Shown: piece after piece, positions 16,966 through 29,310 of the stretch
Numbering within the stretch: position 1 is the first letter of the stretch
Layout: every line of letters starts with the position of its first letter
Origin: Xanthomonas boreopolis
Lineage (GTDB): Bacteria; Pseudomonadota; Gammaproteobacteria; Xanthomonadales; Xanthomonadaceae
Assembly (NCBI GenBank): GCA_014654535.1
Contig: BNBA01000012.1
Coordinates: 1 to 64,000 of the forward strand
Direction: 5' to 3'
DNA: 64,000 bases
Translations under genes and position numbers: made by a program
Notes under the pieces: model-generated
What the model was told of the DNA's origin: nothing
The model's database searches: none
What the model saw: the letters and a program-made list of their open reading frames with translations, nothing else

Positions 16966-17035
16966 TCTTCGACCCCTGCCCCTCAGGCATAGCTCGATGG
17001 CGTTCAGAGCCACGCGAGCCCATGGACGGCAGAGG
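16966..17035. repeat. Dispersed repeat block C, copy 1
   Basis: About 70 bp beginning TCTTCGACCCC and containing GGCATAGCTCGATGGCG and GCGAGCCCATGG. A diverged copy stands at 20922-20997 in another order relative to blocks A and B. Confidence 0.6.
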
Positions 17036-17084
17036 GATTGATGCGAGCGTGACGGCTGCGGCTGAGGCAACAGCTGAAACTGCA

Positions 17085-17124
<40 letters not shown>

Positions 17125-17145
17125 GTGATTTTGCTTTGGATTGGG

Positions 17146-17457
17146 TAACGCCTCCTCGCGCGGCGGCGCGCCAACCTCCATGGCCTACGAATGTCACTGC
17201 GGCGCGGCCCCTCCGAAGCGGCGGAGACAATGGGAAACACCCGAAGGGCGGCGCGCAGGGGCTCGCCGGAAAAGGCGAAGCACTGCTTCGCCCCGGCGGG
17301 CGGGCATTCGCCGCGCGGCGAATGCCCCGGACTCGTCCGCGTAGCGGACGAGTGCGCCGTTTTCGGCCGCGACAGGAGGTCGCGTCCGAAAATCCCATTG
17401 GCTCCGCGGACCCGCAGCGCAGCTGCGGGCGCGAAGGCGGGGTGTGCTTGATCAGCC
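17146..17457. repeat. Large dispersed repeat block A, copy 1
   Basis: About 310 bp shared with 20452-20742 and, in its later part, 60950-61195. It is a string of hairpins: GCATTCGCCG / CGGCGAATGC, CTCGTCCGC / GCGGACGAG, and TTTTCGG plus CGCGAC / GTCGCG plus CCGAAAA. No credible protein: frames are not conserved between copies. Confidence 0.9.
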
Positions 17458-17467
17458 ATGACCAGCC

Positions 17468-17692
17468 ATTCGGCTGTTGTAAAGCGCTTCGGCTGCTGTG
17501 AAGCGCTTCTTTTGGTTACTTTTCTTTACGCGGCACATCCTTGTGCCACGCCCTTCGGGCCGGCCGGCTTCGCCGTGCGGCGCCGCTCCTGCGGCGCGCG
17601 TGCACAAGCAAAGAAAGGTGACTCGCCGCAAGGCGAAAGCTTTGGCCTTTATCGCCAAAGGCCGAAAGAACCAAAAGCAACGTCCCTGGATG
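17468..17692. repeat. Large dispersed repeat block B, copy 1
   Basis: About 225 bp, homologous to 20744-20924. Outer arms GGTTACTTTTCTTT and AAAGAAAGGTGACT can pair; inside are GGCACA / TGTGCC, CGCC / GGCG and CTTTGGC / GCCAAAG stems. A 45-bp tail (17693-17740) is similar to 61196-61240 in copy 3. Confidence 0.9.
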
Positions 17693-17823
17693 ATCAGCCA
17701 TTCGGCTGCTGAAAAGCGCCTCCCGCCTTCGCGGGAATGACGATAGAGAGATTCCGCAGGACTGTGAGATTGCATATGCTGCACCTCCATAGCCTCCCGA
17801 AACAACACAACCCCATGAACGAA

Positions 17824-17849
17824 GAAGGCCCGCCAAACGGCGGGCCTTC
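17824..17849 (-). terminator. Terminator of the YceI lipoprotein gene
   Basis: 11-bp perfect stem GAAGGCCCGCC / GGCGGGCCTTC with a 4-base loop, followed on the minus strand by TTCGTTC; 29 bases past the stop. Confidence 0.75.
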
Positions 17850-17877
17850 TCACATCGCAAAAGAACAGCAGCGACGC

Positions 17878-18612
17878 TTACTTCTTCTCTTCCGCCGCCG
17901 GAGCCGCCGCATCCGCGAGCGCACCCTCCGTCGTGATGCTCAACTGCACATCGTCGCTCACGTTCGGCGCGTAATTGCCCACGCCGAAATCGGTGCGCTT
18001 GATCGTGCCGGTGGCGCTGAAACCGATCGCCTGCTTCTTCAGCATCGGATGCTCGCCGGCGCCGTTCAGCGTCACGTCCAGCACGACCGGCTTGGTCTGG
18101 TCCTTGACGGTCAGGTCGCCGGTGACGCGCAGCTTGTTCGGCCCGGCCGACTCCACCTGCGTGCTCTTGAAGGTGGCGTTCGGGAACTTGGCCGCATCGA
18201 AGAAGTCCGCACCCTTCAGGTGCTCGTCCAGCTTGGGCACGAAGCTGTCGAGCGCGCTCAGCGGCAGGGTGACCTCGACGCTGGACTTGCTCACGTCGTC
18301 GGCGTCGTAGACCAGCTTGCCCTCGCTGATGCCGAAATGCGCGCTGGGCTTGGAGAAGCCGAAGTGGCTCCACTGCACCAGCACGTCGGTGTGGGTCGGA
18401 TCGAGCGCGTAGGTGCCCGAGACCGCCTTGATCGCCTCGGCGGCAGGCGCTGCCGCGGCGGCGTCCGCGGCCGGGGCGGTGGCCGGCGCGGCGGCCTCTG
18501 CGGCGGCGGGCGCGTCCTGGGCCGGGGCGGCGGCCTGGTCGGCCGGCTTGGAGCAGGCGGCGATGGCCAGGGTCAGGGCCAGCGGGAGCAACAGCTTCTG
18601 TGCGGTGTTCAT
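17878..18612 (-). CDS. YceI-family lipoprotein
   Basis: 244 aa. A lipoprotein signal (LALTLAIAACSKP, cysteine at residue 20) is followed by an alanine/proline-rich linker (20-65) and a YceI lipocalin-like beta barrel (about 65-235) beginning TYALDPTHTDVLVQWSHFGFSK. YceI proteins bind isoprenoid lipids in the periplasm; the ligand here is unknown. The linker and the C-terminal alanine/acidic tail are low-complexity. Followed by its own terminator. Confidence 0.92.
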   Translation of the reverse strand: MNTAQKLLLPLALTLAIAACSKPADQAAAPAQDAPAAAEAAAPATAPAADAAAAAPAAEAIKAVSGTYALDPTHTDVLVQWSHFGFSKPSAHFGISEGKLVYDADDVSKSSVEVTLPLSALDSFVPKLDEHLKGADFFDAAKFPNATFKSTQVESAGPNKLRVTGDLTVKDQTKPVVLDVTLNGAGEHPMLKKQAIGFSATGTIKRTDFGVGNYAPNVSDDVQLSITTEGALADAAAPAAEEKK

Positions 18613-18690
18613 GCAGGTGGTTCTCCGGAAAGGGTGGGAAGCGAGGAACGGGGGACTACGGATGGACGAGGAACCGCGAAGGCGCCCGCA

Positions 18691-19281
18691 TCACTCGATG
18701 CGGGCAGCCTCGTCGAAACCCAGGCGCGGCAGGCGCGGGTAGACACCGGCCGGATCACCATAGCCGAGGTTGACGAGGAAGTTGGACTTGATCGCCGTGC
18801 CGGCGAAGAACGCGGCATCGACCTTGGCGTTGTCGAAGCCGGACATCGGCCCGGCATCCAGGCCAAGCGCGCGCGCGGCCAGGATCAGATAGGCGCCCTG
18901 CAGGGAGCCGTTGCGCAGCGCGGCCTCGTAGCGCTGTTCGCGCGGACCGTCGAACCAGCTCTTCGCATCGGCGTGCGGGAACAGGTACGGCAGCTTCTCG
19001 TGGAAATCCTGGTCGTAGCCGACGATCACCGTCACCGGCGCCGCCATGGTCTTGGCGTAGTTGCCCTCCGACAGCGCCGGCGCCAGCTTCTGCTTGGCTT
19101 CCCTCGACTTCACGAAGACGAAGCGCGCGGGGGTCATGTTGGCCGAGGTCGGCCCCCACTTCAGCAGCTCGTACAACGCATGCAGCTGGCTGTCCTCGAC
19201 CGGCTTGTCGAGAAAGGCGTTCTGGGTACGGGCGGTACGGAACAACTGGTCCAGCGCGGCGGCGTCGAGCACGTCCGACAT
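18691..19281 (-). CDS. RutE/HadB-type nitroreductase (putative malonic semialdehyde reductase)
   Basis: 196-aa FMN-dependent nitroreductase-fold protein. [20 protein letters not shown] (about 40-59) and [12 protein letters not shown] (about 143-154) match the RutE family, which reduces malonic semialdehyde to 3-hydroxypropionate in uracil breakdown. No rut genes lie nearby, so substrate and role are open; many family members are general quinone/enone reductases. Confidence 0.85.
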   Translation of the reverse strand: MSDVLDAAALDQLFRTARTQNAFLDKPVEDSQLHALYELLKWGPTSANMTPARFVFVKSREAKQKLAPALSEGNYAKTMAAPVTVIVGYDQDFHEKLPYLFPHADAKSWFDGPREQRYEAALRNGSLQGAYLILAARALGLDAGPMSGFDNAKVDAAFFAGTAIKSNFLVNLGYGDPAGVYPRLPRLGFDEAARIE

Positions 19282-19388
19282 GAAGTCTCCTCGTGTATCG
19301 GGTGCGGAAGGCCTGTGCCGTCCGCAAAGAAGGGGCAGTGTAGAGTGGCAAGATTGCCATCACACACGCCCATGGCTGCAACAAATCT

Positions 19389-20348
19389 ATGTCGGATGTG
19401 AAACGATCGGACGCCTGCTGGGCGGTCAGCGACGGACGCGCCGGCAACGCCCGCCAGGCCGCGGCGCTGGCGGCCGCGCTGCGGCCCGCGGCCTGGGACG
19501 CGGTAGAGCTGGCCCCGCGTGCGCCCTGGCGCTGGTGCGCGCCGCGGCGCCTGCCCGGCGACCGGGCCGCGTTCGGGCCGGGCTTCGCCGGGCGATTGCA
19601 GGCTCCGCCGGCGATCGCGATCGGCTGCGGCCGCCAGGCGGCGCTGGCGACCCGGCTGCTCCGGGCCCGCGGCAGCCAGGCAGTGCAGATCCTGGACCCG
19701 CGCCTGGACCCGCGCCACTGGGACCTGGTGGTGGTACCGGAACACGACGCGCTGCGCGGCGGCAACGTACTGACCCTGCTCGGCAGCCTGCATCCGGTGG
19801 ACGACGCCTGGCTCGCGGCCGGCCGCGCCGCCTTCCCCGCCCTCGGCGCCCTGCCCGGCCCGCGCGTGGCCCTGCTGGTCGGCGGACCGACCCGGCAGGT
19901 GCCGTGGACGGTCGCCGACCTGGCCGCGCTGCTGGACACGCTGCACGCCCTGCTCCGCGCTGGCGGCAGCGTGCTGGCGACGATCTCGCGCCGCACCCCG
20001 CCGGATGTCGCCCTGGCCCTGCAGGCCCGGCTGCGCGACCTGCCGGGCGTGCTCTGGCGCAACGAGGACGACGGCCCCAACCCCTACCCCGGCCTGCTCG
20101 GCTGGGCCGACGCGATCGCATGCACCGCCGATTCCAGCAACCTGCTGTCGGAAGCCTGCGCCACGAAGGCCCCGGTCGCCGTGGCCTTCGCCGGACGCGC
20201 GCAAGGACGCCTGCGCAACCTGATCGAGGCCTTGCAAGCGCGCGACCGGCTCGCCCCGCTGGAAACGCTGCTGGACACCGGCGAACGCATCCCCCTGCGC
20301 GAAACCGCCCGCATCGCGGCACTGGTGCGGGAAAGATTGCTGGGGTAG
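19389..20348 (+). CDS. ELM1-family protein (DUF1022)
   Basis: 319 aa. WAVSDGRAGNARQAAALA at the N-terminus, LVGGPTRQVPW near 160 and CTADSSNLLSEACATKAPVAV near 245 are typical of the ELM1-like family, which has a glycosyltransferase-B-like fold. Bacterial function is unknown; in plants ELM1 recruits a dynamin to mitochondria. It stands alone, divergent from the nitroreductase. Confidence 0.85.
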   Translation: MSDVKRSDACWAVSDGRAGNARQAAALAAALRPAAWDAVELAPRAPWRWCAPRRLPGDRAAFGPGFAGRLQAPPAIAIGCGRQAALATRLLRARGSQAVQILDPRLDPRHWDLVVVPEHDALRGGNVLTLLGSLHPVDDAWLAAGRAAFPALGALPGPRVALLVGGPTRQVPWTVADLAALLDTLHALLRAGGSVLATISRRTPPDVALALQARLRDLPGVLWRNEDDGPNPYPGLLGWADAIACTADSSNLLSEACATKAPVAVAFAGRAQGRLRNLIEALQARDRLAPLETLLDTGERIPLRETARIAALVRERLLG

Positions 20349-20451
20349 TTGCGGGCAGGGAAGCGGTGCTCTTGGGACGGAATCGATGACCGGCTGCCGG
20401 TGGGTTTTCCCTGGACGGGTCACATGCGCAGTAAGTGCTATTGCTCTGGAT

Positions 20452-20742
20452 TGGACAACGCTTCCTCGCGCAGCGGCGCGCCAACCTCTACGGCCTACGC
20501 GCGTCACTGCGGCGCGCGCCCTTCGTAATGGCGCAGACATGGGAAACACCCGAAGGGCGGCGCACATGGGCTCGCCGGAAAAAGGCGAAGCACTGCCTCG
20601 TCTCGGCGGGAGGGCATTCGCCGCGCGGCGAATGCCCCGGACTCGACCGCGCAGCGGTCGAATCGCATCCGAAAATTCCATTGGCCCCGCGGACTCGCAG
20701 CGCAACTGCGGGCGCGCAGGCGGGGGGTGCTTGATCAGCCAC
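20452..20742. repeat. Large dispersed repeat block A, copy 2
   Basis: Copy of 17146-17457. In the stem written CTCGTCCGC / GCGGACGAG in copies 1 and 3, this copy has CTCGACCGC / GCGGTCGAA, so one base pair is swapped T-A to A-T on both sides. The segment corresponding to the FRP-like TTTTCGGCCGCGAC hairpin is deleted here. Confidence 0.9.
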
Positions 20743-20743
20743 T

Positions 20744-20924
20744 CGGCTGCTGCGAGGCGCTTCCTTGGGCTACTTTCCTTTACGCGGCACATCCTTGTGC
20801 CCCGCCCTCCAGGCGGCTTTGCCGTGCGGCGCACAAGCAAAGAAAGGTAACTCGCCGCCAGGCAAAAGCTTCGCCTTTATTGCCAAATGCCCTGAAAGCC
20901 AAAAGCAAAGTCGAAGTCCCTGGA
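20744..20924. repeat. Large dispersed repeat block B, copy 2
   Basis: Shorter copy of 17468-17692, keeping the outer arms (CTACTTTCCTTTAC / GCAAAGAAAGGTAACT) and GGCACA / TGTGCCCC region while losing most of the GC-rich centre. Confidence 0.85.
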
Positions 20925-20997
20925 TCTTCGATCCCCGGCCATCGGGCATAGCCCGGTGGCGCTCAGTACCGCGTGAGCCCGCGGCTCGCCAGCAGAG
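20922..20997. repeat. Dispersed repeat block C, copy 2
   Basis: Begins TCTTCGATCCCC and contains GGCATAGCCCGGTGGCG and GTGAGCCCGCGG. In locus 1 block C stands before A and B, here it stands after them, so the blocks move or recombine separately. Confidence 0.6.
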
Positions 20998-21125
20998 GCT
21001 CTTCGCCCCCACTTTCGCGGGGCGGCGATAGCGAGATCGCGCGAACAGGGCGTACAGCATGGACGTCGCTGGCCCCCACCCACCCCAACAGCGATAATCC
21101 GCGCCCTTCCCCCCATCCCCGCACC

Positions 21126-21686
21126 ATGCCCCCCGGCCCCACTCCCACCTTCGCCTCGCCCACCATCCGCGCCCTGCTGCTCGCGATCCTCGCGATGGGC
21201 GCCGTGGTGCTGCTGTCGAACGTGCTCGTGCAGTACCCGATCAACGACTGGCTGACCTGGGGCGCCTTCACCTATCCCGCCGCATTCCTCGTCAGCGACG
21301 TGATCAACCTGCGCTTCGGCCCGCGCGTCGCGCGCCGGGTGGCCTGGTTCGGCTTCGTGGTCGCCGTGGTGCTGTCGATCTGGGTGGCGACGCCGCGCAT
21401 CGCCGCCGCGTCGTGCAGCGCCTTCATCTGCTCGCAGCTGCTCGACATCGCGGTGTTCCATCGCCTGCGCGCGGGCAACTGGTGGCGTGCGCCGGCGGTG
21501 TCCACGCTGTGCAGCGCGACGCTGGACACGGCGATCTTCTGGTCGATCGCCTTCGCAGGCGCCGGCCTGCCGTGGATCAGCTGGGCCACCGGCGACCTGA
21601 TGGTGAAGCTGGGCATGGGCCTGTTCCTGCTCGCGCCGTTCCGCGCGCTGCTGCGCCGGCGCGCATCGGCGCCTCCGCTGCCGTAG
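21126..21686 (+). CDS. VUT-family transporter (YhhQ-like, queuosine precursor uptake)
   Basis: 186-aa inner-membrane protein with about five to six transmembrane segments. LSNVLVQYPINDWLTWGAFTYPAAFLVSDVINL (seen in short conserved parts around 28-60) and DTAIFWSIAFAG (about 138-149) fit the VUT_1/YhhQ family, known to import queuosine precursors. The start MPPGPTP precedes the first segment; the in-frame extension to 20973 lies in repeat sequence. Confidence 0.85.
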   Translation: MPPGPTPTFASPTIRALLLAILAMGAVVLLSNVLVQYPINDWLTWGAFTYPAAFLVSDVINLRFGPRVARRVAWFGFVVAVVLSIWVATPRIAAASCSAFICSQLLDIAVFHRLRAGNWWRAPAVSTLCSATLDTAIFWSIAFAGAGLPWISWATGDLMVKLGMGLFLLAPFRALLRRRASAPPLP

Positions 21687-21694
21687 GAGCGGCC

Positions 21695-21815
21695 TTTGTG
21701 GGAGCGGCTTCAGCCGCGACGGGGCTTTCCCTTTGAATCCGCGCACATGGATGTGCGCTGCTCTTGCGAGGGATTCGCGCAAAAGCCTCGTCGCGGCTGA
21801 AGCCGCTCCCACAAA
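21695..21815. repeat. Inverted REP pair between convergent genes
   Basis: 26-bp perfect arms: left begins TTTGTGGGAGCGGCTTC (21695-21720), right ends GAAGCCGCTCCCACAAA (21790-21815); each arm has its own inner GCGGCT / AGCCGC dyad. The RNA could form a long hairpin and probably terminates both the transporter and glnE transcripts. Confidence 0.92.
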
Positions 21816-21857
21816 AGCCGCCCCTGCATTCGGCATGTCCGATTGTGCAGGTACTGC

Positions 21858-24656
21858 TCAGTCCTTGCCGGCCGGAAACGGCAGGTCCTGTGCCTGCGCG
21901 ATGCCGGCGATCGTCCTGCGCGCCTGCGCGATCGCCGCCGTGGGCGCGGTCAGGCGCGGGCGCCGGTCCAGCGTGCAGGCCAGGCCCGCATCGAGCAGTG
22001 CGGCGTGCGCGGCGTGCAGCGCCGCGGCGCGCTCCGCCGGCAGCCAGCCGGCGGCGGCGAGCGCGTCGATCAAGGCCGGCGTATCGCGCGGTTCGAGCAG
22101 CCCGGCGTGGCGATGCGCTTCCAGCAGGACGCCGGCCTGCAGCACGAACTCCAGGTCGACCAATCCTCCCGCGCCCTGCTTGAGATCGAAGCGCGCCGCG
22201 TCGCTGCGGTCCAGCTCGGCGCGCATGCGCCCGCGCATCTTCACCACGTCCCCGCGCAGCGCGCCGGGCTCGCGCACGCGCGCCAGGATGTCGCCGCGCG
22301 CCTGCTCGAACGCCGCCAGCAACGCAGGGTCGCCGGCGACGCCGCGCGCGCGCACCAGCGCCTGGTGTTCCCACGTCCATGCCCGCTCGCGCTGGTACTC
22401 GCGATAGCTGGCCAGCGAGGACACCAACGCGCCCTTGCCGCCGTCCGGGCGCAGCCGCACGTCGATGTCGTACAGGCGGCCGGCGCCGGTCTCGGCGCCG
22501 AGCAGCGCCATCACCTTCTGCGCCAGGCGCGCGAACCAGCGGCCGGTCTCCAACGGGCGCGCGCCGTCGGAGGCCTCGACGCCGGCCGCATGGTCGTACA
22601 GGAACACCAGGTCCAGGTCCGAGCCGAAACCCAGTTCGCTGCCGCCCAGGCTGCCGTAGCCGAGGATCGCGAACGCGCCGCCCGGCACCTCGCCGTGCAT
22701 CTCGACCAGTTGGCGCCGCGCCATCGCCAGCACCGTGGCGACCACCGCATCGGCCAGCCACGCCAGCTGGCGCGTGCTGTCCAGGCCCGGCTGGCGGCCG
22801 TCGAGCGTGGCCAATGCGATGCGGAAGCTGAGCGCGAGCCGGCGCTCGTTGAGTTCGCGCAATGCCGCCTCGGGATCGTCGATGGCGAGCGTTTCCGCGC
22901 ACAGCGCGTGGATGGCCTGCGCCCCGGGCATCGGCCCGGAGATGCGCGTATCGAGCAGTTCGTCGAGCAGCAGCGGATAGGCCGCCAGGCGCTCGGACAG
23001 CAACGCGCTGCGCGAGAGCACGTCGACCAGCCGGGCCAGCGCGGTGGGCTGCTCGTCGAGCAGGGCCAGGTAGCTGGTCCGGCGCAGCACCGCTTGCAGC
23101 AGGCCGAGCACGCGCCGCAGCGCGGCATCGGGTTGCGCCGAGTGCGCCACGGCGCCGAGCAGCGCCGGCATCACCCGGTCCAGGCGCGTGCGCGCGGCGT
23201 CGGACAGCGCGCGCACGCCTTGCGACTGCGCGAAGTCGCGCAACGACTGGTCCGCGCCGGCGGCATCGGCGAAGCCGAGCGCCTGCAGCTGCGCGGCATC
23301 GCCGGCCTGCGCCAGGCCGCGCCAGTAGATCGCCAGCGCATCGGGCGCGGCGGAACGGCGGCGCGGCGCCAGCAGCTCGGCGAACTCCGCCGCCACCCGG
23401 TCGCGCTGCGCCTGCAACGCCGCGAACAGCGCATCCCAGTCCGCGAATCCCAGGCCGCGCGCGATGCGTTCGCGATCCAGCGCGTCCACCGGCAAGGCAT
23501 GCGTCTGCGCGTCGCGCAGCATCTGCAGGCGGTTCTCCACGCGCCGCAGGAAGCGGTAGGCCCCGGCCAGCGCCTCGCCCTCGGCCGGCTCGACCTGGCC
23601 CAGCGCGACCAAGGCCGCCAACGCCGGCAGCAGGCGCCGCTCGCGCAACGCCGGCTCGCGCCCGCCGCGGATCAGCTGCAAGGCCTGCACCAGGAACTCG
23701 ATCTCGCGGATGCCGCCGGGCCCGCGCTTGATGTCGTCGAGCCGGTCGTGGCGCGCGACCTCGGCGGTGATCGCCGCCTTCATCTCGCGCAGGCCGTCGA
23801 GCGCGGTGAAGTCGAGGTAACGGCGGTAGACGAACGGGCGCAGCGCCTGCAGCCACGCCTCGCCGGCCTCGACGTCGCCGGCCACCGCCCGCGCCTTGAT
23901 CCAGGCATAGCGCTCCCAGTCGCGGCCCTCGCGCTGGAAGTACTGGTCCATCGCGGCGAACGACAGCGCCACGCGCCCGGCGCCGCCGAACGGACGCAGG
24001 CGCAGGTCCACGCGGTGGCAGAACCCATCCACCGTGGTTTCGTCGAGCAGGCGCGCCAGTTGCTGGCCCAGCCGGGCGAAGTATTCCTCCGCGGCCAGCG
24101 GGCGCGCGCCGTCGGACTCGCCGCCTTGCGGATAGGCGTAGACCAGGTCGACGTCCGAGGAGAAGTTCAGTTCGCCGCCGCCGAGCTTGCCGAGCCCGAA
24201 CACGACCAGCCGCTGCACGCTGCCGTCGGCGGCGACGACATGGCCATGGCGCTGCGCGAATTGCCGCTCCAGCGCGGCCAGCGCCAGTTGCAGGCAGTCC
24301 TCGGCCAGGCGCGTGGCGCCGGCCAGCGTGGCCTCGACCGTGTCCAGCCCGAGCACGTCGCGCCAGGCCAGCCGCGCCGATTCGGCGGTGCGATGGCGGC
24401 GCAACTGCGCCTGCCATTGCGCGGGTTGTTCGGGATCGAGCGCGGGCAGCGGCAACGGCGCCGGATCGGGACCGGCGAAGTGCGCCAGCAATGCGGGCTG
24501 CCTGGCCAGCGTATCGGCGACGAAATCGCTGGCGAGCACGACGCGGGCCAGGTCGTCGTCGAAGCCCGCGCGCGCGGGCCATTCGGCGGCGGCCTGGCGG
24601 ATGCGGGCGCAGTGGCGATCGACGAGGGTTTGCAGGGAATCGGTTTCGAACGGCAT
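21858..24656 (-). CDS. glnE: Bifunctional glutamine synthetase adenylyltransferase / adenylyl-removing enzyme
   Basis: 932 aa. Two nucleotidyltransferase domains control glutamine synthetase: the N-terminal one (GLGKLGG 154-160, D168-V-D170) removes AMP, the C-terminal one (GYGSLGGSE 666-674, D680-L-D682) adds it, with PII signalling between them. The start MPFETDS gives the family's usual length; an open frame continues far upstream only because of the antisense of the CoA-transferase gene. Confidence 0.95.
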   Translation of the reverse strand: MPFETDSLQTLVDRHCARIRQAAAEWPARAGFDDDLARVVLASDFVADTLARQPALLAHFAGPDPAPLPLPALDPEQPAQWQAQLRRHRTAESARLAWRDVLGLDTVEATLAGATRLAEDCLQLALAALERQFAQRHGHVVAADGSVQRLVVFGLGKLGGGELNFSSDVDLVYAYPQGGESDGARPLAAEEYFARLGQQLARLLDETTVDGFCHRVDLRLRPFGGAGRVALSFAAMDQYFQREGRDWERYAWIKARAVAGDVEAGEAWLQALRPFVYRRYLDFTALDGLREMKAAITAEVARHDRLDDIKRGPGGIREIEFLVQALQLIRGGREPALRERRLLPALAALVALGQVEPAEGEALAGAYRFLRRVENRLQMLRDAQTHALPVDALDRERIARGLGFADWDALFAALQAQRDRVAAEFAELLAPRRRSAAPDALAIYWRGLAQAGDAAQLQALGFADAAGADQSLRDFAQSQGVRALSDAARTRLDRVMPALLGAVAHSAQPDAALRRVLGLLQAVLRRTSYLALLDEQPTALARLVDVLSRSALLSERLAAYPLLLDELLDTRISGPMPGAQAIHALCAETLAIDDPEAALRELNERRLALSFRIALATLDGRQPGLDSTRQLAWLADAVVATVLAMARRQLVEMHGEVPGGAFAILGYGSLGGSELGFGSDLDLVFLYDHAAGVEASDGARPLETGRWFARLAQKVMALLGAETGAGRLYDIDVRLRPDGGKGALVSSLASYREYQRERAWTWEHQALVRARGVAGDPALLAAFEQARGDILARVREPGALRGDVVKMRGRMRAELDRSDAARFDLKQGAGGLVDLEFVLQAGVLLEAHRHAGLLEPRDTPALIDALAAAGWLPAERAAALHAAHAALLDAGLACTLDRRPRLTAPTAAIAQARRTIAGIAQAQDLPFPAGKD

Positions 24657-24895
24657 GCGCGGATTCTGACATCCATGCGGGCCATCCCGGCCGATACAGG
24701 GCCGCATCCGCACAGCGACGTGCTGGCGCGGGCCGGACTGATGCGACCACCGGGCGGCCACGGGCCTCGGTGCTGAAAACTTCAGCAATCTGCGCGGGCC
24801 GCCGAGACGAAGCGGTGCCGGCACGCGTCCTTCACTCCGCGGCCGCGAGGCCGGGCCCACAGTGCAGGCCTGGCAGGCAACGAACGGGCAATAAA

Positions 24896-24928
24896 AAGCC
24901 CGCTTGCAGCGAACTGCCAGCGGGCCTT
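24896..24928 (-). terminator. Intrinsic terminator 240 bp upstream of glnE
   Basis: On the minus strand AGGCCCGCT, a 14-base loop, AGCGGGCTTTTTATT: stem with one bulge and a five-T run. There is no coding gene before it, so it ends either a small RNA or a glnE leader transcript. Confidence 0.7.
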
Positions 24929-26939
<2,011 letters not shown>

Positions 26940-26973
26940 ACGCGCGCCGGTTCCGCAGGCGGCGGCGGGCGCC

Positions 26974-26979
26974 TACAAT
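26974..26979 (+). promoter_or_regulatory. Promoter -10 for the glycine riboswitch transcript
   Basis: TACAAT at 26974-26979 with a weak TTCCGC at 26951-26956, spacer 17 bp. It would start transcription just before the riboswitch. Confidence 0.55.
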
Positions 26980-26987
26980 TCGCCTGG

Positions 26988-27185
26988 AACGCAGGAGAGC
27001 GGAGCCGCCAGGCTCCCGCCGAAGGCGCAGGCTCCCATAATCGCTCAGGCCCGCCGGCCCCCGCCGGCATCCACTGCGTCCACCCACAGCCGATCTGGAG
27101 AGAGGCCTTCGATGGCCCGCCGAAGGGGCACGCGGCCACGCCGCCGAACTCTCAGGCAAAAGGACAGCGGGAGCGGCAACCGGTC
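26988..27185 (+). ncRNA. Tandem glycine riboswitch
   Basis: Two aptamers in series. The first (about 26993-27050) has GGAGAGCGG, CGCCGAAGGCGCAGG and TCGCTCAGGC; the second (about 27093-27175) has GGAGAG, CGCCGAAGGGGCACG and the hallmark AACTCTCAGGCAAAAGGAC. Both GGAGAG ... CTCAGGC pairs and CCGAAGG bulges are present, as in Rfam-type glycine aptamers. It precedes a TRIC-family gene by about 75 bases and probably acts as an ON switch for glycine efflux or uptake. Confidence 0.95.
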
Positions 27186-27257
27186 ACCCGAACGCGCCAT
27201 GGCCGCCATGGCGCGTTCGCGCGTGCGCCGGTCCACGCCCCGACCGGAGCCTTTCGC

Positions 27258-27875
27258 ATGTTGCTGCAGATCATCTACCTCATCGCCATCAGCGCCGAAG
27301 CCATGACCGGCGCGCTCGCCGCCGGGCGCCGGCGCATGGACCTGTTCGGCGTGGTCATCATCGCCTGCGTCACAGCGCTCGGCGGCGGCTCGCTGCGCGA
27401 CGTGGTGCTGGGCCACTATCCGCTGGGCTGGGTGCGCCATCCCGAATACCTCGGCTTCACCATCGGCGCGGCGCTGGTGGCGACCTGGCTGGCGCGCTGG
27501 ATGCACCATTTCCGCCGCACCTTCCTGGTCCTGGACGGGCTCGGGCTGGTCGCCTTCACCCTGATCGGCTGCGCGATCGCGCGCGGGGCCGGCCACCACC
27601 CTGCGATCGTGGTGATCGCCGGCCTGCTCACCGGCGCGTTCGGCGGCGTGCTGCGCGACGTGCTCTGCAACGAGGTGCCGCTGATCTTCCAGCGCGAGCT
27701 GTACGCGGGAGTGGCGCTGCTGACCGGCGCGGCCTACCTGCTGTTGCTGGCGGCCGGCCTGCCCGAGGCCACGACCACCCTGGCCTGCCTCGGCGGCGGC
27801 TTCCTGTTGCGGCTGGCGGCACTGCGGTTCGGCTGGGAGATGCCCAAGTTCGTCTATCGCGACGATCCGCACTGA
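27258..27875 (+). CDS. TRIC-family (UPF0126/YicG-like) membrane protein under glycine control
   Basis: 205 aa, seven predicted hydrophobic segments in two internally similar halves: ALGGGSLRDVVLGHYPLGWV (about 46-65) and LTGAFGGVLRDVLCNEVPLI (about 125-144), the duplicated GG-x-RD motif of UPF0126. Bacterial members form trimeric channels; some behave as glycine transporters. The riboswitch upstream strongly supports a glycine-related role. Confidence 0.93.
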   Translation: MLLQIIYLIAISAEAMTGALAAGRRRMDLFGVVIIACVTALGGGSLRDVVLGHYPLGWVRHPEYLGFTIGAALVATWLARWMHHFRRTFLVLDGLGLVAFTLIGCAIARGAGHHPAIVVIAGLLTGAFGGVLRDVLCNEVPLIFQRELYAGVALLTGAAYLLLLAAGLPEATTTLACLGGGFLLRLAALRFGWEMPKFVYRDDPH

Positions 27876-28010
27876 GCGACACCGGATGCCGGCGCCGCCC
27901 ACCGGCCGGCAAAGCGCGGCCACATGCGGGGCGCAGCATCGATCCCGTCCGGCGATGACGGGTCCACTCTCTCCGCCTCCCGCCGCGCCGGACCGGACGG
28001 CCGTGTCCGC

Positions 28011-28035
28011 GCCGGGCAGGGACCCCCTGCCCGGC
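28011..28035. terminator. Hairpin between convergent TRIC and aroG genes
   Basis: 9-bp stem GCCGGGCAG / CTGCCCGGC with a 7-base loop, 14 bases past the aroG stop. No T-run on either strand, so termination is uncertain. Confidence 0.4.
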
Positions 28036-28048
28036 CCTTGGCGCCGGC

Positions 28049-29122
<1,074 letters not shown>

Positions 29123-29174
29123 GGCGTCTGGCTCGGTGAGGTTTGGCGGTGTGCCCCAGGGCGATGGCGGCAAC

Positions 29175-29261
29175 AAAAAAGCCGCCAGTTGCGCTGGCGG
29201 CTTTCGGGATGCGTCTGAAGCTTCTTTCTTCAGGGTGAGCGCAATCCTTCCTCCGCCAGCG
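29175..29261 (-). promoter_or_regulatory. aroG transcription attenuator
   Basis: Minus-strand terminator: AAAGCCGCCAG, loop CGCAA, CTGGCGGCTTT, then TTTTTT (29204-29175), 53 bases before aroG. Its 5' arm sequence CCGCCAGCG (29200-29192) is exactly complementary to CGCTGGCGG (29261-29253) inside the leader peptide, right after the aromatic codons, giving a 9-bp antiterminator. Between them GGAT-T-GCG can pair with CGC-ATCC and CTGAAG with CTTCAG, extending that alternative fold. Confidence 0.85.
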
Positions 29262-29310
29262 GCTTCGGAAAGTAGTACCAAAAGTAAAAGCGGGCACGGC
29301 TTGCGTTCAT
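29230..29310 (-). CDS. Aromatic leader peptide of aroG
   Basis: 26 codons: MNASRARFYFWYYFPKPLAE then EGLRSP. Seven consecutive aromatic codons (Phe-Tyr-Phe-Trp-Tyr-Tyr-Phe) at positions 8-14 would stall ribosomes when any of these tRNAs is uncharged. The stall would leave CGCTGGCGG (codons 17-20) free for the antiterminator. A TATCAA (-10, 29324-29319) with TGGCAA 17 bases upstream would place transcription start within a few bases of the ATG, so the peptide may be read from a nearly leaderless mRNA. Confidence 0.85.
   Translation of the reverse strand: MNASRARFYFWYYFPKPLAEEGLRSP

Noticed and set aside
17146..17740. Small proteins encoded by the dispersed repeats
   Set aside because: Frames differ between the three copies and are broken by small indels; hairpins rather than codons are conserved.
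18691..19281. RutE-like enzyme as part of the malonate pathway
   Set aside because: It is 4 kb away, in a separate unit; the name malonic semialdehyde reductase does not link it to malonate decarboxylase.
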